Origin: Nautilus pompilius
Taxonomy: Eukaryota; Mollusca; Cephalopoda; Nautilida; Nautilidae
Direction of reading: 5' to 3'
Assembly: GCA_018389105.1 (NCBI GenBank)
Contig: JACATO010002137.1
Location: 124,001 to 188,000 of the forward strand
Length of the DNA stretch: 64,000 nt
The number at the start of each line of letters is the position of its first letter. Position 1 is the first letter of the stretch. Position numbers and translations under genes: made by a program. Under the pieces are notes generated by a model. The model worked only from the letters and a program-made list of their open reading frames with translations, had not been told where the DNA came from and made no database searches. This document shows, one piece after another, positions 1-12,343 of this stretch.

Positions 1-2290
1 AGAATACAAGATAATTCACTAACTTGTTAATGGTGGATAGATTAACGAACACAACAGGTAAAATTTTGATTCTGTTGGTGTTGAGAATGAAGCAGCCATT
101 AAACCGCTACAGTGTTTCATGTTTCAAAACTTCATCTTGTTTCTCAGAGCAGCCAGCTCATCTTTACAGTCAGAACTGGTCGATACACCAACAGACAGAG
201 CGTGTGCATTAACACTAAGGCACAGGCACAGAATATCTACTGAACTGCCAGTGCTACGAGAGACATTCAAGTGAAGCCCAGGTGAAATATGTAACATCAG
301 CAAGATGGTATTTCCGCCACCAGCCAGGGCTTCATCTGGACGTTCCTAGCATATATTAATAAATAAATCTAATCTTTATTAATAACGTGAATTATCAGAA
401 ATGGTAGCCTGCATAAAATGTAAAATGGCTTATCAAAGACAAACATTTTATTAATTTCTTATTGTACTACATTATTCATATACTATCTGACAAGTACTTC
501 TAATATTCTAATTCTTTTACTACAAGATACTACTTCAGTTAAAATGTCTACCTGGGCCATAGTACATTTAGCCGTCCCCCCCCCCACCTAGGACATGTAG
601 CAATTAAAACAATCTACCAATGCAGTGAACTATCTACCTGCCAACAGAGCAAGAGCACAGTGGGAACATCTCTAGGGCAGCAAAACATTCTTCATAAATA
701 TAAATATTGTAACAAGTCTGGATTAGCTTTGGGTTTATAAGAATTAGCTATATGCAGTCATGTGCAATAGCCAAGAATGAGCTCTCTGCCTCTGATGAAA
801 ATGAAGTTTGATAAGGTGCTTCAAGTACTGACTTTTCAGATTTTGTTTGTAACTTTTCTGCCCACAAATCCAGAAAGCAATGTTTTTGGTTGAGCAGAAT
901 ACATGAAACATTTCCTATTAGCCCTGTGTTATGTTTTGGTTCATAATAAATTGTGAAGAGAGTACTATTCATTTACTGCTGTAATATGATACAGGGCCCA
1001 AGGGCCTCCAAAGTAATTAAGATGTCATTGCCTGCCAAAGTGTATTATTTTTATAAGATACTATCTAAACATATGAAGCGGCTGAATACACAAGAGAATA
1101 AATCAAATATTAAAGATTTCTCTTCTAATGAGCAGATCTATTGGCTAATGTAAAGATCAAGGCAGATGAATCATTACTAATTAATCTCACACAGCAGCAT
1201 TAGAAGACTCGCTCCATTAATGAATTTATGCCAAAGCCAGATGGTACAGTGTAGTCCTGAAATTTTATAACACTAACACAGATAAGCTTTGCTAGAAACA
1301 GAATTATAAACAGATGCTTTTGTCAAAGGCATTGGTTTTACTGTAATTTTAGAAATGTAGAGAAAACTGCCTTGCTCAAAGATGGTACCAGAGATGTGTG
1401 CACATCACCTTACCCTGACAGACTACAGTAAGAGGTCAGCGAGTTTTTTGTTGCCTGTTTTTGTAAAGTGGAGACTATGAACTAATGGACTCGAAAAGGA
1501 TTTTGATTTTGCTGTTGCTTAAATAAGATTACGTGAAGCAATATTTATAAACTGGTGGATATAAGTGTACAGATATAATTTTCAGAAATTCGTAAATCAA
1601 CCACTGCTTTCTAAATATGCAACCGACAATCATTTCCAGTCTAAAACGAATGGACATTTACAATATTTTTAAGCCAATTGACTTAAAGTTAAAAATATTA
1701 AAGATAAATTAATATTTTAAAAAAAAAACCCTCTTGTCTGTTTTTTTCTGTAAGTTGGGCAGAATTAAACTTTTAAAAAAAAAAGGGGGGTACACAATAG
1801 TGAGACTGGTGTTAAGAGAGTTAAAAACTAACTGACTTAAAAAAAAAAAAACCTATTTTTACTATTCTAGAAGCTTCGGACATGGATAGAAAACTCTGGA
1901 AATAAATAGAGTTTGACTGACCGACAACTCTAAGAAAGCTTCCAGTCTCAAACAGACCAAACACATGAAACTACAATAAAAAGTTTAACGCGGAACTTTA
2001 TAAATAACAATCTATCTGCAAGCAGATTTTATATCTAATCCTCTCTCAAAATCTCTCTATATAAGGATCGCTTACAATCTAACTAAAGTACCCTGTTTTT
2101 TGTTTTTGCTTCTTTTTTTTAAACTTTTTTTTTTTAAAGATTTTAAAATAAATTATTGTATGTAAACACGACACTCAGCTGATGTTAATAAAGCTCAGCA
2201 GCAGAGACTGGCAAATTGAGCTATCGCGTTCATCTTCAGAAACATCTGGCCAGTCAGCCTTAATTTGCTGACCATAACTGTAACGTTTAG
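1..2290. other. AT-rich DNA with no confirmed gene
   Basis: Stops are frequent in all frames. A - strand segment at about 865-748 (EKLQTKSEKSVLEAPYQTSF, ending in a stop) is preceded by an acceptor-like GGGCAG and could be a terminal exon of the - strand gene that starts near 10.66 kb, but I recognise no family. A G/C-run and A-runs are otherwise the only features. Confidence 0.5.
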
Positions 2291-2298
2291 ATTAACTA

Positions 2299-3895
2299 CC
2301 GTAAATTGTGGCCTATAAGTCAACTTTTTAAGCCAGGAAAAAATCTCCAAAACTAGGGGTAGACTTATACGGTGAGTATAAAGTGGAACAGGGCTCCTAA
2401 CAATCGTTGTACACCACTTACCGTAACTCCAGCAGGCCGCCACAAACATTTCCAACTAAAACTAGTGTTTCGTGAACTTATTTAACTTATTTAACAGAAA
2501 TTCATATAATAAAATAATAAAAATTCAGTGTGCCAAAGTTATACTTTATTGACAATGAAAGCATGTATGAGCACATCTTAAAATCCTTCAAAGTCCTGCT
2601 GTAAATGCCATTCATCATCTGACGTAAAAAAGGTCTGCATATGAGTGCGAATCACTAGAAGTTCAGACTTTGTCTTCGGTGTTTCGCTGTGATTATCCTC
2701 CTCATCACTGTCTTGCCACAACAATTTGTCTTCTTTCCCATCCATTGCATTTGAAATCCCACATTTTTAAAACAATTTTACAACAGTTTCTACACGAACA
2801 GCTTCCCAAGACTTTACCACGAAATCGCACAACACATCCAGTGGTGGAGCACGCATATTACCACCCTTTGTGGATTTTAATTTAGTTCCGTCTGCGAGGC
2901 AGCTTTATACAACAGTGAACTTTGTCTTTTTGTGACCTGTACTTTTTGTCAGAATGGTGTTTTTACCTTTGGAGTCAACAGTTTTATTGCCAAGCATATC
3001 GAAAAAAAAAAAAACAAGGTGTTTCATCCATATTACCAATCTGACACTGTGGGTAGTCGTGTTGCTTCCTCAGTCCAATGACACATCTATGGAAATTTGT
3101 AACTTTGTCTTCGAGGTCTTCAGGAAGTTTCTGTGCAATTTTAGTTTTCTGTCACAACACCAAATCTTTCCTCTTCATAAAGTGAGTATACCAGTTCGCA
3201 GTTGCTTTAAAATCTTTGCTTTCATCTGGATGTGTTTTTTCCAACTTAAGTGCTTGAGTACGTATGCTAGTTCGTGCAACTGTGTAGCCATTTTGACAGT
3301 TTTCGTGGATCCAACCTTCTGAGTAATTTTCCAGTTCAGGCCAGTGACAGATGCCGGTTCTTACAGGACATTTCTTCTTAGGCATCTTCTTCAGGGAGGC
3401 TTCACTTTACTTCCTATCACGCACCCGCTTTTCATTTACTCCACACTTCCGCACTGTTGTTTGCCGAGTTTGCAAACGCAACAACTTTCAACTTGAAACT
3501 AGTGTTATATTTCATCCTGTTTGCTGGTGGAGCCATGGAGATAAAACATTTTCATCTACAGTATTTAAAAACCAAATAGCATGAGTGTTGAACAGCTACC
3601 ACTGGACAAGACGACACACTTGGCTCTCGCTCCACCTACAGTGTTGTCAGGTTCATGTTTTGGAAAATGATGTAATGGACCCATAGTTTCGCAGCTGGCC
3701 GCGTGGTGTTGGTGGCGCCACTGGCTGTTTGTTTACATCACTGACGCAAATGGCGGAGTGTAAGCAAAGGCGTACTACAGTGTTGTACTGTCCTATACCG
3801 TATGTTTTGAGGGCTGACTTATACGGCGAGTATAGGCCTAAACCAGAATTTTGAACTAAAAATCTTGAGGTCAACTTATAGGCCACAATTTACGA
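2299..3895 (-). mobile_element. Pogo-like (Tc1/mariner superfamily) DNA transposon, internally deleted
   Basis: Inverted ends of about 25 bp (CCGTAAATTGTGGCCTATAAGT and its complement at 3872-3895) are flanked by TA on both sides (2297-2298 and 3896-3897). The - strand carries a transposase remnant. Its CENP-B-type HTH begins at 3385 (SEGWIHENCQNGYTVARTSI, FKATANWYTHFMKRKDLVL). A catalytic-core start (GNMDETP) lies near 3020-3045, and a C-terminal acidic tail ends near 2590. The segment between the first Asp region and the tail is much shorter than in intact relatives, and the frame is shifted at the A-run at 3001. The element is therefore non-autonomous. Confidence 0.85.
2590..3385 (-). pseudogene. 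Pogo/Tigger-like transposase pseudogene
   Basis: The N-terminal 77 residues from 3385 to 3152 are open (MPKKKCPVRTGICHW...). They match the CENP-B/Tigger DNA-binding domain common in invertebrate and vertebrate pogo elements. The remainder needs at least one frameshift and lacks the second and third catalytic acids, so it cannot be an active transposase. Confidence 0.8.
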
Positions 3896-3899
3896 TATA

Positions 3900-5960
3900 T
3901 CCATCTGCAGCAAAACTTGCAGCCTCTTAAAAGACCTGAAACCTGATGAGCAAAAATCAGCTATGATGATAAATGCATGCAAGTTGATGCAGCAACACTC
4001 AGAACTGGCACCCAACACAGCAGCTACTCCACGAAAAACTACAAATACTTATACTGATAAAAAAAAATGCTGCACTTAGTTAACTTATGCTTTTTCCTCA
4101 TACTTAATTTAAACACAACAGACATGTTAACAATAATAGCAATAAAAATACTAACTTTTTTAGGTTCAGGGTCAACACATGCCATAGAGAACACAGTGAA
4201 TGATAGAAATCAGATGGCCACCTGGTTCTGACTGGTGTCACTTTTAGCTGAAGCAAGAAAGAGATATTTACAGTAGAACCAGCCAATGTAGTTCATATGG
4301 ATAATATTACAAGGTACCATTTTATTTCTTTTATCAAACTGCACAACGGGCTTATTTATCAGGTATAAATCATTCGCCACAACAGCCACACTTTGCTTCC
4401 TTATTTAGATATGCCAGTCATCGTAAATATTTCATTTAGTAGCAAAAGTTAAATCCAAATTACTTTTATTTTGAAATTCTGCAAACGCAAGACTTTAATA
4501 TCTTAAAACCTTTCGCATACAAACATTGCCTCCCCACAAGAGATCCGCCTGATTAAAACAAACACTTGAAGCTGCTCAATGTTTATTACTAGTTTTTGAT
4601 TGAGCAACATCGTCCTTTAGACCTCTTACAGTTCCTGTAGATCACCTAGCATTTAAAAATTAATTAACTATAGCAAACAAATATACATAAAACGGTCCAT
4701 GCACAAAATAATAACCCATGTAAACAACTAAATAATGGATAGAATGCCAATGGCAGTTAACAAATAATTCACAGAAATGATCAATAGTTAGCACTGGCTG
4801 ACACACATCTGTTTGCGAGCGGGATGACAGATAGCAAATATAAAAGACAGTGCCGGTTGATTAGTGACTTCTAAATCAATCCCAACATTCTAACTTAATC
4901 AAGATTAGACCAATACATTTTGTATTATGGTAAAAATCTACAGAAAAAAATTGTTCATCTACCATTAATTAAACCATGTATTATTAAATATTTCATTTAT
5001 TTGGGTTTCCTTCCTTCCTCTAAATTTCTAGGATTAAAGTTTCAAGTGTCTGTCGCAAACATGAAGCAAAAACCAGTCAAGTGAAAGCCCATGGAATTAT
5101 TACATCCACATATGGTTTTAACTTGACCGGTGAGCTGCTAGGATAACTAGCATGTGACCACTTTAAGGTCATCTGTTTGGCATTTTCCCCAAAGCACAAA
5201 ATATCTGAAGCATCTTTGCTACTATTAATTCCATTTAAAAAAAATCAAACATACAGCCTACGAATAGAGTGGCACACTATATCTTCTTCATGAGTGGTAA
5301 CCAAACACACAGAAATTAGTGATAAATACTCAAACCATCAGCTAACTAAGAGATGCAACTAAATTGTGGCCAAATGCTTTATGTTGACCCTTCTGTGCTG
5401 GTAAATCTAATTACAATTTCTTTCTTTCTTTTTTTTACTCAAATATCTTTCAGTAAGTATTCTATTTTATTATTTTGTAAAAATGTAACAATGATTTTGC
5501 CATAAAAATATTGTGGCTAGGTGAATTTTTCAGGGCTCCAGTAACTAAACCCTGCCTTGGAGAAAATAGTGCAAATGAATTATTCATTTATAGAGAAACA
5601 ACATCAGCAGCAACAAGGAAGCAAGTTGATACAAAATAGTTCAATATATGTCCTATTGACTTCCAGTCATCATCATCATCATCATCTCTTTGCCAGATTT
5701 TCTAGACATTTTGTAAGCAAAAACAACATTTTGATGAAAAATATAGGCACCCTTATACTGACTTTAAAGCATCGAGAATAAATGGAACTGCTAAAGATTT
5801 TCATTCCCTACAATAACAACAACAATGATAGATAAATAATAATAATAATAATAGAGACATTTATTTTTAATGATTATTCGGAGCTGTGAAGTTGACAAGA
5901 CACCTGAGATCAGTCAGCATTTCAGCCTTTTGTATAAAAATTGTTTAATTTTATTAATTT
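3900..5960. other. AT-rich DNA, no gene seen
   Basis: No open frame of conserved appearance. A (CAT)n run at about 5668-5684 and (AAT)n near 5837-5851 are the only simple repeats. Confidence 0.5.
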
Positions 5961-6119
5961 TATCTGCTGATACACATTAGAAATGCACCCCCTAGTTCTG
6001 GTGCAATGATAAAGTAGCAAAACACCTAGGAAAATTGGCATAAATGCAGTTGAAACATGGCTTAGCTTCAACTATAACTTCATATCTAAATCTCAAAACG
6101 AGGCAGTATCACATGACAC

Positions 6120-6320
6120 CATTGGTTCCAGCCAGTCAGTACCCAGTATAAGCCACAGCTTAGTGTGGAACATGCATATAGTCTACAGTGCTTAGAATGC
6201 ATCCTGTATTACTGATGGCTCTGTGGTTCCAAGCTTATCTCAAACATGCTCAATAAAGCTGAGACAGGGAGATCTGGATGGCCAGCCAAGCACACTGATA
6301 TTGTTCTGCCTTAATGAAGC
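6120..6320 (-). pseudogene. Tc1-like transposase C-terminal remnant
   Basis: On the - strand near 6280-6200 the translation reads LGWPSRSPCLSFIEHV, then a stop, then DKLGTTEPSVIQDA. This matches the WPSRSPDLxPIEHVWD block around the third catalytic acid of Tc1-like transposases, with a stop in place of the Trp. Upstream parts are too decayed to follow. Confidence 0.7.
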
Positions 6321-6439
6321 TTGTGTCAGCCCTGCTATGGGTAAGCTGGCATTGTCTTAATGAAAGGGGGAATAGAGTATAGAATATTGTCCATCAACTA
6401 CTGGGCTACCAGTATCAAGATGTTGTTATCTGACACAGT

Positions 6440-6650
6440 ACTCTGCAAATGATTGATGATGAATGACATTAAACCAGGTCTCTCCCTGCCTCTACCCTTT
6501 GAACATGGGACAGTTCTTTAAAGTCCTCTTGGCCAAATGGAAGGTAGAGGTGAACAAACAGCTTGGTCACCTCCTCCATCTGACCTCTTCCCCCATTAGA
6601 CTTCCTTTTATGGGGTAATGCTAAAGTGCTTGAGTATATACTCAAAATAA
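6440..6650 (+). pseudogene. Decayed mariner-like transposase fragment (paralogue of 8.4-9.6 kb copy)
   Basis: The segment 6505-6640 is similar to 9185-9310 at the nucleotide level: QFFKVLLAKWK, then a SPPPSDLFPH-type block, then a stop and TSFYGVMLK. The frame is broken at least twice. Confidence 0.65.
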
Positions 6651-6659
6651 TTTGGCAAA

Positions 6660-8385
6660 CATTTTTTTAAAAATTTGTCTATTAGAGAAGACAGCTTATT
6701 CAACAACAATATATAAAAAGCATAAAACAAGGTATCTGAAATAATAAATAATATCAGTTAATTAGTAATAATGCAACTTTATATCATTAAATTAAAACTG
6801 CCACCTCACATGGGAGTAAATGCCACACTAGATCATTAAAGAGAATTCCTTTTATTACTTGTTAAAGACTTTTAAATCGGTTCTTTATTTAGAAGAAGTA
6901 ATAAGACTAAGTCATTAACTTCCAGAGAACTTTGATCGTCTGTAGGCCCCATCTGAAATCCTTAAAAATATAGTATTTGTTTCTTAACTACTATTTGTTG
7001 TTTCTTGAATTATTTCACAGATAATTATTATATTCTCGTTCATCAAAGTTAATTTTGAGCATCCACTACAGAAACCCACTAACAGAGATCTGAGAATGAT
7101 GAATATACATAAATGTAAATTTTATCCAAATCCCCCCACTATACTATAAAAACAATCCTTTAATAATCATATTAAAATGAGAGAGAAAGAGAGAGAGAGG
7201 TACAGTCAGACAAAACTTATTAATGAAGCAGCACAAAATTACCAAATTCAATTTATATTTTAAGATAATGCTTTTAGTTTTTCTTACTTTCTTACATTTA
7301 GAAAGCTAAGGGTTTGCGGAATTCTGCTGTTCCCCCAAGAGTGTCGAGTGTAAATCCAATCAAAAGAACAACAACAATGTGACCTATTGTTTGGCATGAA
7401 GAATTTCCTTCAACTACCAGCCATTATTAATCATTATGGCACGCTAGTGAAGAATTTAAAACCGAACAATACGACTTACTTGTGCCCTCACAATGCGTAC
7501 TGACTTCTCTCACTGATGCTGCAGATGCACATCCCAACAAGCTGGTTATCCAAGTTCTTAAAATTAGTCAAGTCATCAACAGTTAGAGAGGAACTACAAA
7601 TAGAAACCAAACAGTTAATGATCTCCAAGTAGCACATGAGGAGGGAAACTTTTTGGTAACCATTTGTTCCTGCAAACTACGTAAGGGTAAAAAATGCCAG
7701 TTAATCGTGGAAGTCCCTCCCCTTACCCGATCTCTAAAATTACAAAAATAAACACATGGCAATGTTGCGGAGAACCAGCACTACCTAGGTTGGTAATACT
7801 GAGGTCTGATTTTTAGCATTAAAAAGTTGCAATAAATTAGTTCAAAGCTTTATATTGTGATTATTTAGAAAAAAAAAAATTTGAATGAAAACAATTCCTC
7901 AGAGCTCTTAACATCAGGCCAGGAAAAAAAGAGAAGGATATTTAGAGTAAATGTTGTCATCGAGCATAATTTACTGCCTCCCTCTGTGACAATTAATTTT
8001 ATACCATTAGTCAGTACAGCAGGGGAACAGATACAAAACCTGACTTTCGGGGATGAGTCTGTTGATGTAGCAGATCAGACTCTACAACAGACTGCTTAGT
8101 AAATCAAATAAACAAAGTAAGATAACACTAAACAAAAATAAATATATGAAATAACTATAACTTTATCTGCTGAAAAGTTATCGCTACAAGCCCTTCTTCC
8201 CCCCCCCCACATAGATGTATTTCTACAATTTGTTTTATCACAACTTCTTTTTCATTGTTTACTCCAACAACTCTTGAAAAAAGATATGTAAACATTCTCT
8301 CTAGCATCTCTATAGTTCTGACAATGACATGAAGTCTACCCTTCACTAATAATTATGGACTGTACAATTGTATTTCCTTCCTTAT
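6660..8385. other. AT-rich DNA with possible - strand exons
   Basis: Mostly AT-rich with a (GA)n run near 7173-7199. Two - strand pieces have exon-like boundaries: about 7515-7475, which ends at a consensus gtaagt donor, and 8098-8013, which follows a pyrimidine-rich acceptor and ends in a stop. They may belong to the gene starting near 10.66 kb. No homology was recognised. Confidence 0.35.
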
Positions 8386-8389
8386 ATAT

Positions 8390-9573
8390 GGGTGTCTATA
8401 AGTCCATGTGCAACTTTAAAATTTAATGAGTTTTGATATACTCATCATAAAAACAAACAGTAAACAGCACATGAAAGCATTAATTTAAATCTTTTTTAAA
8501 ATGTTAATTCACATCATATCTAAAATCTGAAACTGAAAATAGGGCAGTAGAAGTAAGAGCAAGCCATTTTTAAAACTTTTTTAGCAGAAATGTAGTCCAT
8601 AGCAGCTATGAAAAGAAAGTTTACTGCTTATCACCAGAAAAATGCACACAGAGAAACTCAATTAGCAATTGGATAAAAAAATTACAGAAACCAAGTCAGT
8701 GATAGACAGACCTCAATCCAACAAGTTTAATATCAGTAATGAGGTGGCAGTCATAAAGAAAGCATTTGATAGAAGTTCATGAAAATTACCATGACTTGCA
8801 TCCAGTGAACTAAATAAATGTCTGGCAATCAACTGTACACAAAATTCTCAAAGTGAACTTGCGTGAACAACAGGTGGCTCAAGTGTTCCTGGAAGATGAC
8901 TATCATGCAAGGTTGGGTTTCTGTGAACAGTTAGTGGAAATCCAAACTGTCATACTTTCTGCATTTGCATGACAGAAAAACCACTCAAAATTTGGCAATG
9001 TGAAACAGACTCAACAAAAGTCAGTTTGGTAGGCTCTAAGAAATGTCATGCATCACTAGTCTTTTTTTTCCTGAAGAATCAAGTCAATGGTGAATGTTAC
9101 CTTACAATGTTGCGGAATTTCTTTATACCCAAGTTATGATCAAATCTTTCGAATAATACCTCATTTCAGCCAGACAGTGCTCCCCATGCTTTCACTGTGC
9201 AACAGTTCTTGTTTGAAGTCTTCCCAGCCAAATGGATGGCCACCTCATTCATCTAACCTGTCCCCACTGGACTACTTTTTATGGGTTCATGCTAAAACTG
9301 TTCTTTACTCCTCAAAACCGCATTCATTTGATGAACTTAAGGACAGGATAAAAAATACAATTCATGTAATCACCCAGAAACAACTGGATAATATTTTCAG
9401 ACAAATTCAATATTAGAATGAAAAATAGTGGATATGTCGAGGCTCGGAAATTTGTAATGTAGTGTATTAAAAACTTTAATATTTATGCTTATGCTGTTTA
9501 CTGTGTTTCTATGATGTGTACATAAAATGTTATTGAAGTTTGCAGCTGCACACACTTTATAGACACCCTATGT
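8390..9573 (+). mobile_element. Mariner-like transposon with terminal inverted repeats
   Basis: Left end GGGTGTCTATAAGTCCATG near 8391 is the inverted match of the right end CACACTTTATAGACACCCTA near 9550-9571. The interior encodes a decayed IS630-Tc1-mariner transposase on the + strand, best preserved at 9087-9416. Confidence 0.8.
9087..9416 (+). pseudogene. Mariner-like transposase, C-terminal part
   Basis: The open stretch has the block GWPPHSSNLSPLDYFLWVH followed by KPHSFDELKDRIKNTI. This is the (W)PPRSPDLTPLDFFLWG...ELKxRI signature around the last catalytic acid of invertebrate mariner-like transposases. The catalytic block QDSAPH-like sequence lies in a different frame just upstream, and stops occur before it, so the gene is broken. 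Confidence 0.8.
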
Positions 9574-9579
9574 CGATTT

Positions 9580-10290
9580 ACTACATTTTGGCCAGATGTT
9601 GCAACTGAAACACGATTATTATGTACAATGAGTAAAAGTTAGGTACAGGATAAACAACAACATAGTGTTTGTGAAAATCTTTGTGAAGTGAGTAGGCTGT
9701 TCTGCTTGCCAGCCAGCATAATTTCCACAACCATAGCTGCTAAATCTCAATCTCTTTAGATTTGGCACTGATGAGCAAAAGCACAAAGCCTCTGTAATTC
9801 CCTAAGAATGACCACCAGCCTTTAGGAGATGGACCCTAGCTGACGTTTATTGTATCATGTAATAAATCCAGCTTGCTCAATGGACAGACTCCAATCGGTG
9901 AACACCAACTAATATCTAAGTATCCCCCCACAGTGCCTGGACATTAACCCCAGTAATCCTGCTTTGTCAACTGTCCAGATTTATGAGCTGATTAAAAAAA
10001 AAACAAAGAGGCATATATACAAATAACCTCTCTCTCTCTTACTTTTAAAGTTATCTATTAGCAAGAAGATGGAAACATATAACTGCTAAACAGTTAAGAA
10101 ATTCAATTCAATTATAATATACTGAGAATAAGAGTGAAATAAATAGGCTTTTAACTTGGAAACGTATTTATATCACTGTTTTCTCATCACATGCCAGTTG
10201 ATTATAACCCGTGTAAGAGACATTGAAAGCTATTTGCTGAGCACCTGAAGGGACAAGGTGGGGGGGAGGGGGTTAAATCTAAGGGTACAA
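9580..10290. other. Intergenic DNA, nothing recognised
   Basis: No conserved frame or repeat boundary seen. A G-run (10258-10271) and a C-run (10300-10308) mark the change to the GC-rich zone. Confidence 0.5.
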
Positions 10291-10606
10291 AGCCTACAAC
10301 CCCCCCCCTCTCTCAGCTAACCTACATCACCCATATAAATGGCACGTGATTCGTTATTTGTCTGTCTGTCTGGAGGGGTGGTAGGGTCTCCCCAGCGCAG
10401 ATCACACGGGTTTCCGGAAGGGTGCACCACCACCACCACCACAGGTCGTCGTGTCGCTGTCTCCCATCGATCGATGTCCTCCTTCCCAGCCGAGCTCTCG
10501 TCCACACCTGGGAGGAGGAGGAGGAGGGTGGGGGGGGGGTGGGGGGGGACACACACAAACCCAGGCGAGAACATACCCGCTGGAGAGGTCTCGTACACGG
10601 ACTTAC

Positions 10607-10657
10607 CTGGTCTCGGACTGACGCCGTGTGCGGGCCTGACAGCCAGGACGGCTTCAC
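10607..10657 (-). CDS. Candidate first coding exon of a - strand gene in the 1-10 kb region
   Basis: On the - strand, an ATG at 10657 opens a 17-codon stretch (MKPSWLSGPHTASVRDQ) that ends at a near-perfect donor, CCAG/gtaagtcc, with the exon ending at 10607. It lies in a CpG-rich stretch with promoter-like motifs just upstream in - orientation. It could equally be a 5' untranslated exon. A possible later exon of this gene is 8098-8013 on the - strand, which after ...ctaag or ...cag reads SVVESDLLHQQTHPRKSG and then a stop. Another is about 7515-7475, which ends at a gtaagt donor. Neither could be confirmed by homology. Confidence 0.35.
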
Positions 10658-10721
10658 ATCAATGCGAACAGACCGAATGGAGGAGCGGGGAGGTCAAGAC
10701 AACAACGACAACCTCTCTGTC

Positions 10722-10740
10722 GTTGTCCATGGCAACGTCA
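10722..10740. promoter_or_regulatory. X-box-like (RFX) palindrome with CRE half-site
   Basis: The bases GTTGTCCATGGCAAC form a near-perfect match to the RFX X-box (two GTTGCC/GGCAAC half-sites with a 3-base spacer). ACGTCA, a CRE half-site, follows directly. The site lies about 65-80 bp upstream of the candidate - strand ATG at 10657. RFX sites of this form mark ciliary and some other promoters. Binding is inferred from sequence only. Confidence 0.4.
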
Positions 10741-11240
10741 CAGCGCCGTCTGCCGGATAAGGGCGAGCTATCCATCAACATCGTAAATTCTCTTGTTGTT
10801 GTTGTTGTTTTAAAGAAAGAAAACAACTTTAGGTTGTGCAGTTTTAAGGGATCCGTTTTTGTTTTTTTTTTAAATTTTCGGGGGTTAGAAAATAAAGCTG
10901 AAAACTGTTCGTGGCTGTGCGTTTGTTGTTTTCCTCTCCGTTTCTATCATCGTTCATCACGAGCTGGTAACACGAATACTGACAGCATTCGTAGGCAAAT
11001 ATCTCCCCCCTTTTCCCCCTTCTTTTGTTTGTTTGTTTCCTTCCTTTGCCACCTGTAAATCACAAAAACCCTGGCGATACTAGCTGTGGGTTCGTCGTCG
11101 TCCGTATCCGTCGACTACAGCCATCTAACTCAGTCGGGAACGACGACGACCCCCCCCCCCCCGTCCTCCAGGTTCTCGGCTGTTATCCTAATTGATCTGT
11201 ACGCAATCTTATCTCTTTTTCTTAAAGGAAAAGAAAAGAA

Positions 11241-11832
11241 ATGGCTGGCAGGCAGGGTACTGCGATGTTCCCCAGCCGAGGAGGGAGAGGCAGGCTGGCA
11301 GGATACTGCGATGTTCCCCAGCCGAGGAGGGAGAGGCAGGCAGGCAGGATACTGCGATGTTCCCCAGCCGAGGAGGGAGAGGCAGGCAGGCAGGATACTG
11401 CGATGTTCCCCAGCCGAGGAGGGAGAGGCAGGCAGGCAGGATACTGCGATGTTCCCCAGCCGAGGAGGGAGAGGCAGGCAGGCAGGATACTGCGATGTTC
11501 CCCAGCCGAGGAGGGAGAGGCAGGCAGAGGCAGGCAGGATACTGCGATGTTCCCCAGCCGAGGAGGGAGAGGCAGGCAGAGGCTGGCAGGATACTGCGAT
11601 GTTCCCCAGCCGAGGAGGGAGAGGCAGGCAGAGGCTGGCAGGATACTGCGATGTTCCCCAGCCGAGGAGGGAGAGGCAGGCAGAGGCAGGCAGGATACTG
11701 CGATGTTCCCCAGCCGAGGAGGGAGAGGCAGGCAGGCAGGGTACTGCGATGTTCCCCAGCCGAGGAGGGAGAGGCAGGCAGGCAGGATACTGCGATGTTC
11801 CCCAGCCGAGGAGGGAGAGGCAGGCATTGCTC
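11241..11832. repeat. 46/52 bp GC-rich minisatellite, about 12 copies
   Basis: Units begin GGATACTGCGATGTTCCCCA and end in GAGGCAGGCAGGCA. The standard unit is 46 bp. Several central units carry an extra 6 bp (GAGGCA or GAGGCT) within the GGCA-rich linker, making 52 bp. Unit cores are almost identical, which indicates recent expansion. Because 46 is not a multiple of 3 and the unit lacks stops in most readings, long open frames appear on both strands. They are by-products of the repeat, not genes. Confidence 0.95.
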
Positions 11833-12246
11833 GGCGGTCTCCCTCCCAGCAGCGACGAGACCCGCTGGACGCGGGCGGCTTAGTTGTACCCAGTAACTGC
11901 AAATAGTTTCCGGGGTTAAATTTACTGCCCGACCGCTTTAATTTTCGAGGGAATTTCGGGTAAAAACTTAAGCCGCCGTCCTCGCTTTTCCGACGCGTGC
12001 GCGAACCTCTCCTATCGAGGAAACCACAAATGACGCAGCGCGTCATCGTTGTGCGCCGGCGGCCGGGCGGAGCTGCCGTGCGTTAAGGGGGCCTAAAACT
12101 ATCGGTTTGAGGATATCTAGTTTTTGACTATCCACTCTGGGGGCCCTGGCCGAGAGGGGTCAGCGCTTTGTTAGTCATGAGTTAAATTACAACTATAGAG
12201 AATTCTCGTGTTTTTCCGGGGGTTTTTTTTTAAAATAAAAATTTTA

Positions 12247-12248
<2 letters not shown>

Positions 12249-12291
<43 letters not shown>

Positions 12292-12292
12292 C

Positions 12293-12341
<49 letters not shown>
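12249..12341. repeat. Poly-A run followed by (AAT)n microsatellite
   Basis: About 42 consecutive A residues are followed, after GC, by about 16 ATA/ATAATA-type trinucleotide repeats. This may be the tail of an old retroposon on the + strand, but no recognisable body precedes it. Confidence 0.9.

Positions 12342-12343
<2 letters not shown>

Larger units (their letters stand above)
10300..12170. promoter_or_regulatory. CpG-rich promoter zone
   Basis: This segment is strikingly GC- and CpG-rich against AT-rich flanks. It contains a - strand donor at 10606, an RFX X-box-like palindrome with an adjacent CRE half-site at 10722-10740, and a TGACGC...GCGTCA inverted repeat near 12032-12046. A 46-52 bp minisatellite occupies its middle. 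A + strand start may also exist here, but I found no exon that supports one. Confidence 0.5.

Noticed and set aside
748..972. Possible - strand terminal exon
   Set aside because: Kept only as a note: an acceptor-like site exists but no family or upstream exon supports it.
10339..11058. 239-codon + strand frame over the CpG zone
   Set aside because: Low-complexity segments (Thr runs, Arg/Gly runs) and poor codon pattern; opposite strand has the better splice signal.
11086..12046. Several 220-275 codon open frames on both strands
   Set aside because: They are produced by the 46/52 bp minisatellite and shift register among frames; no domain outside the repeat.
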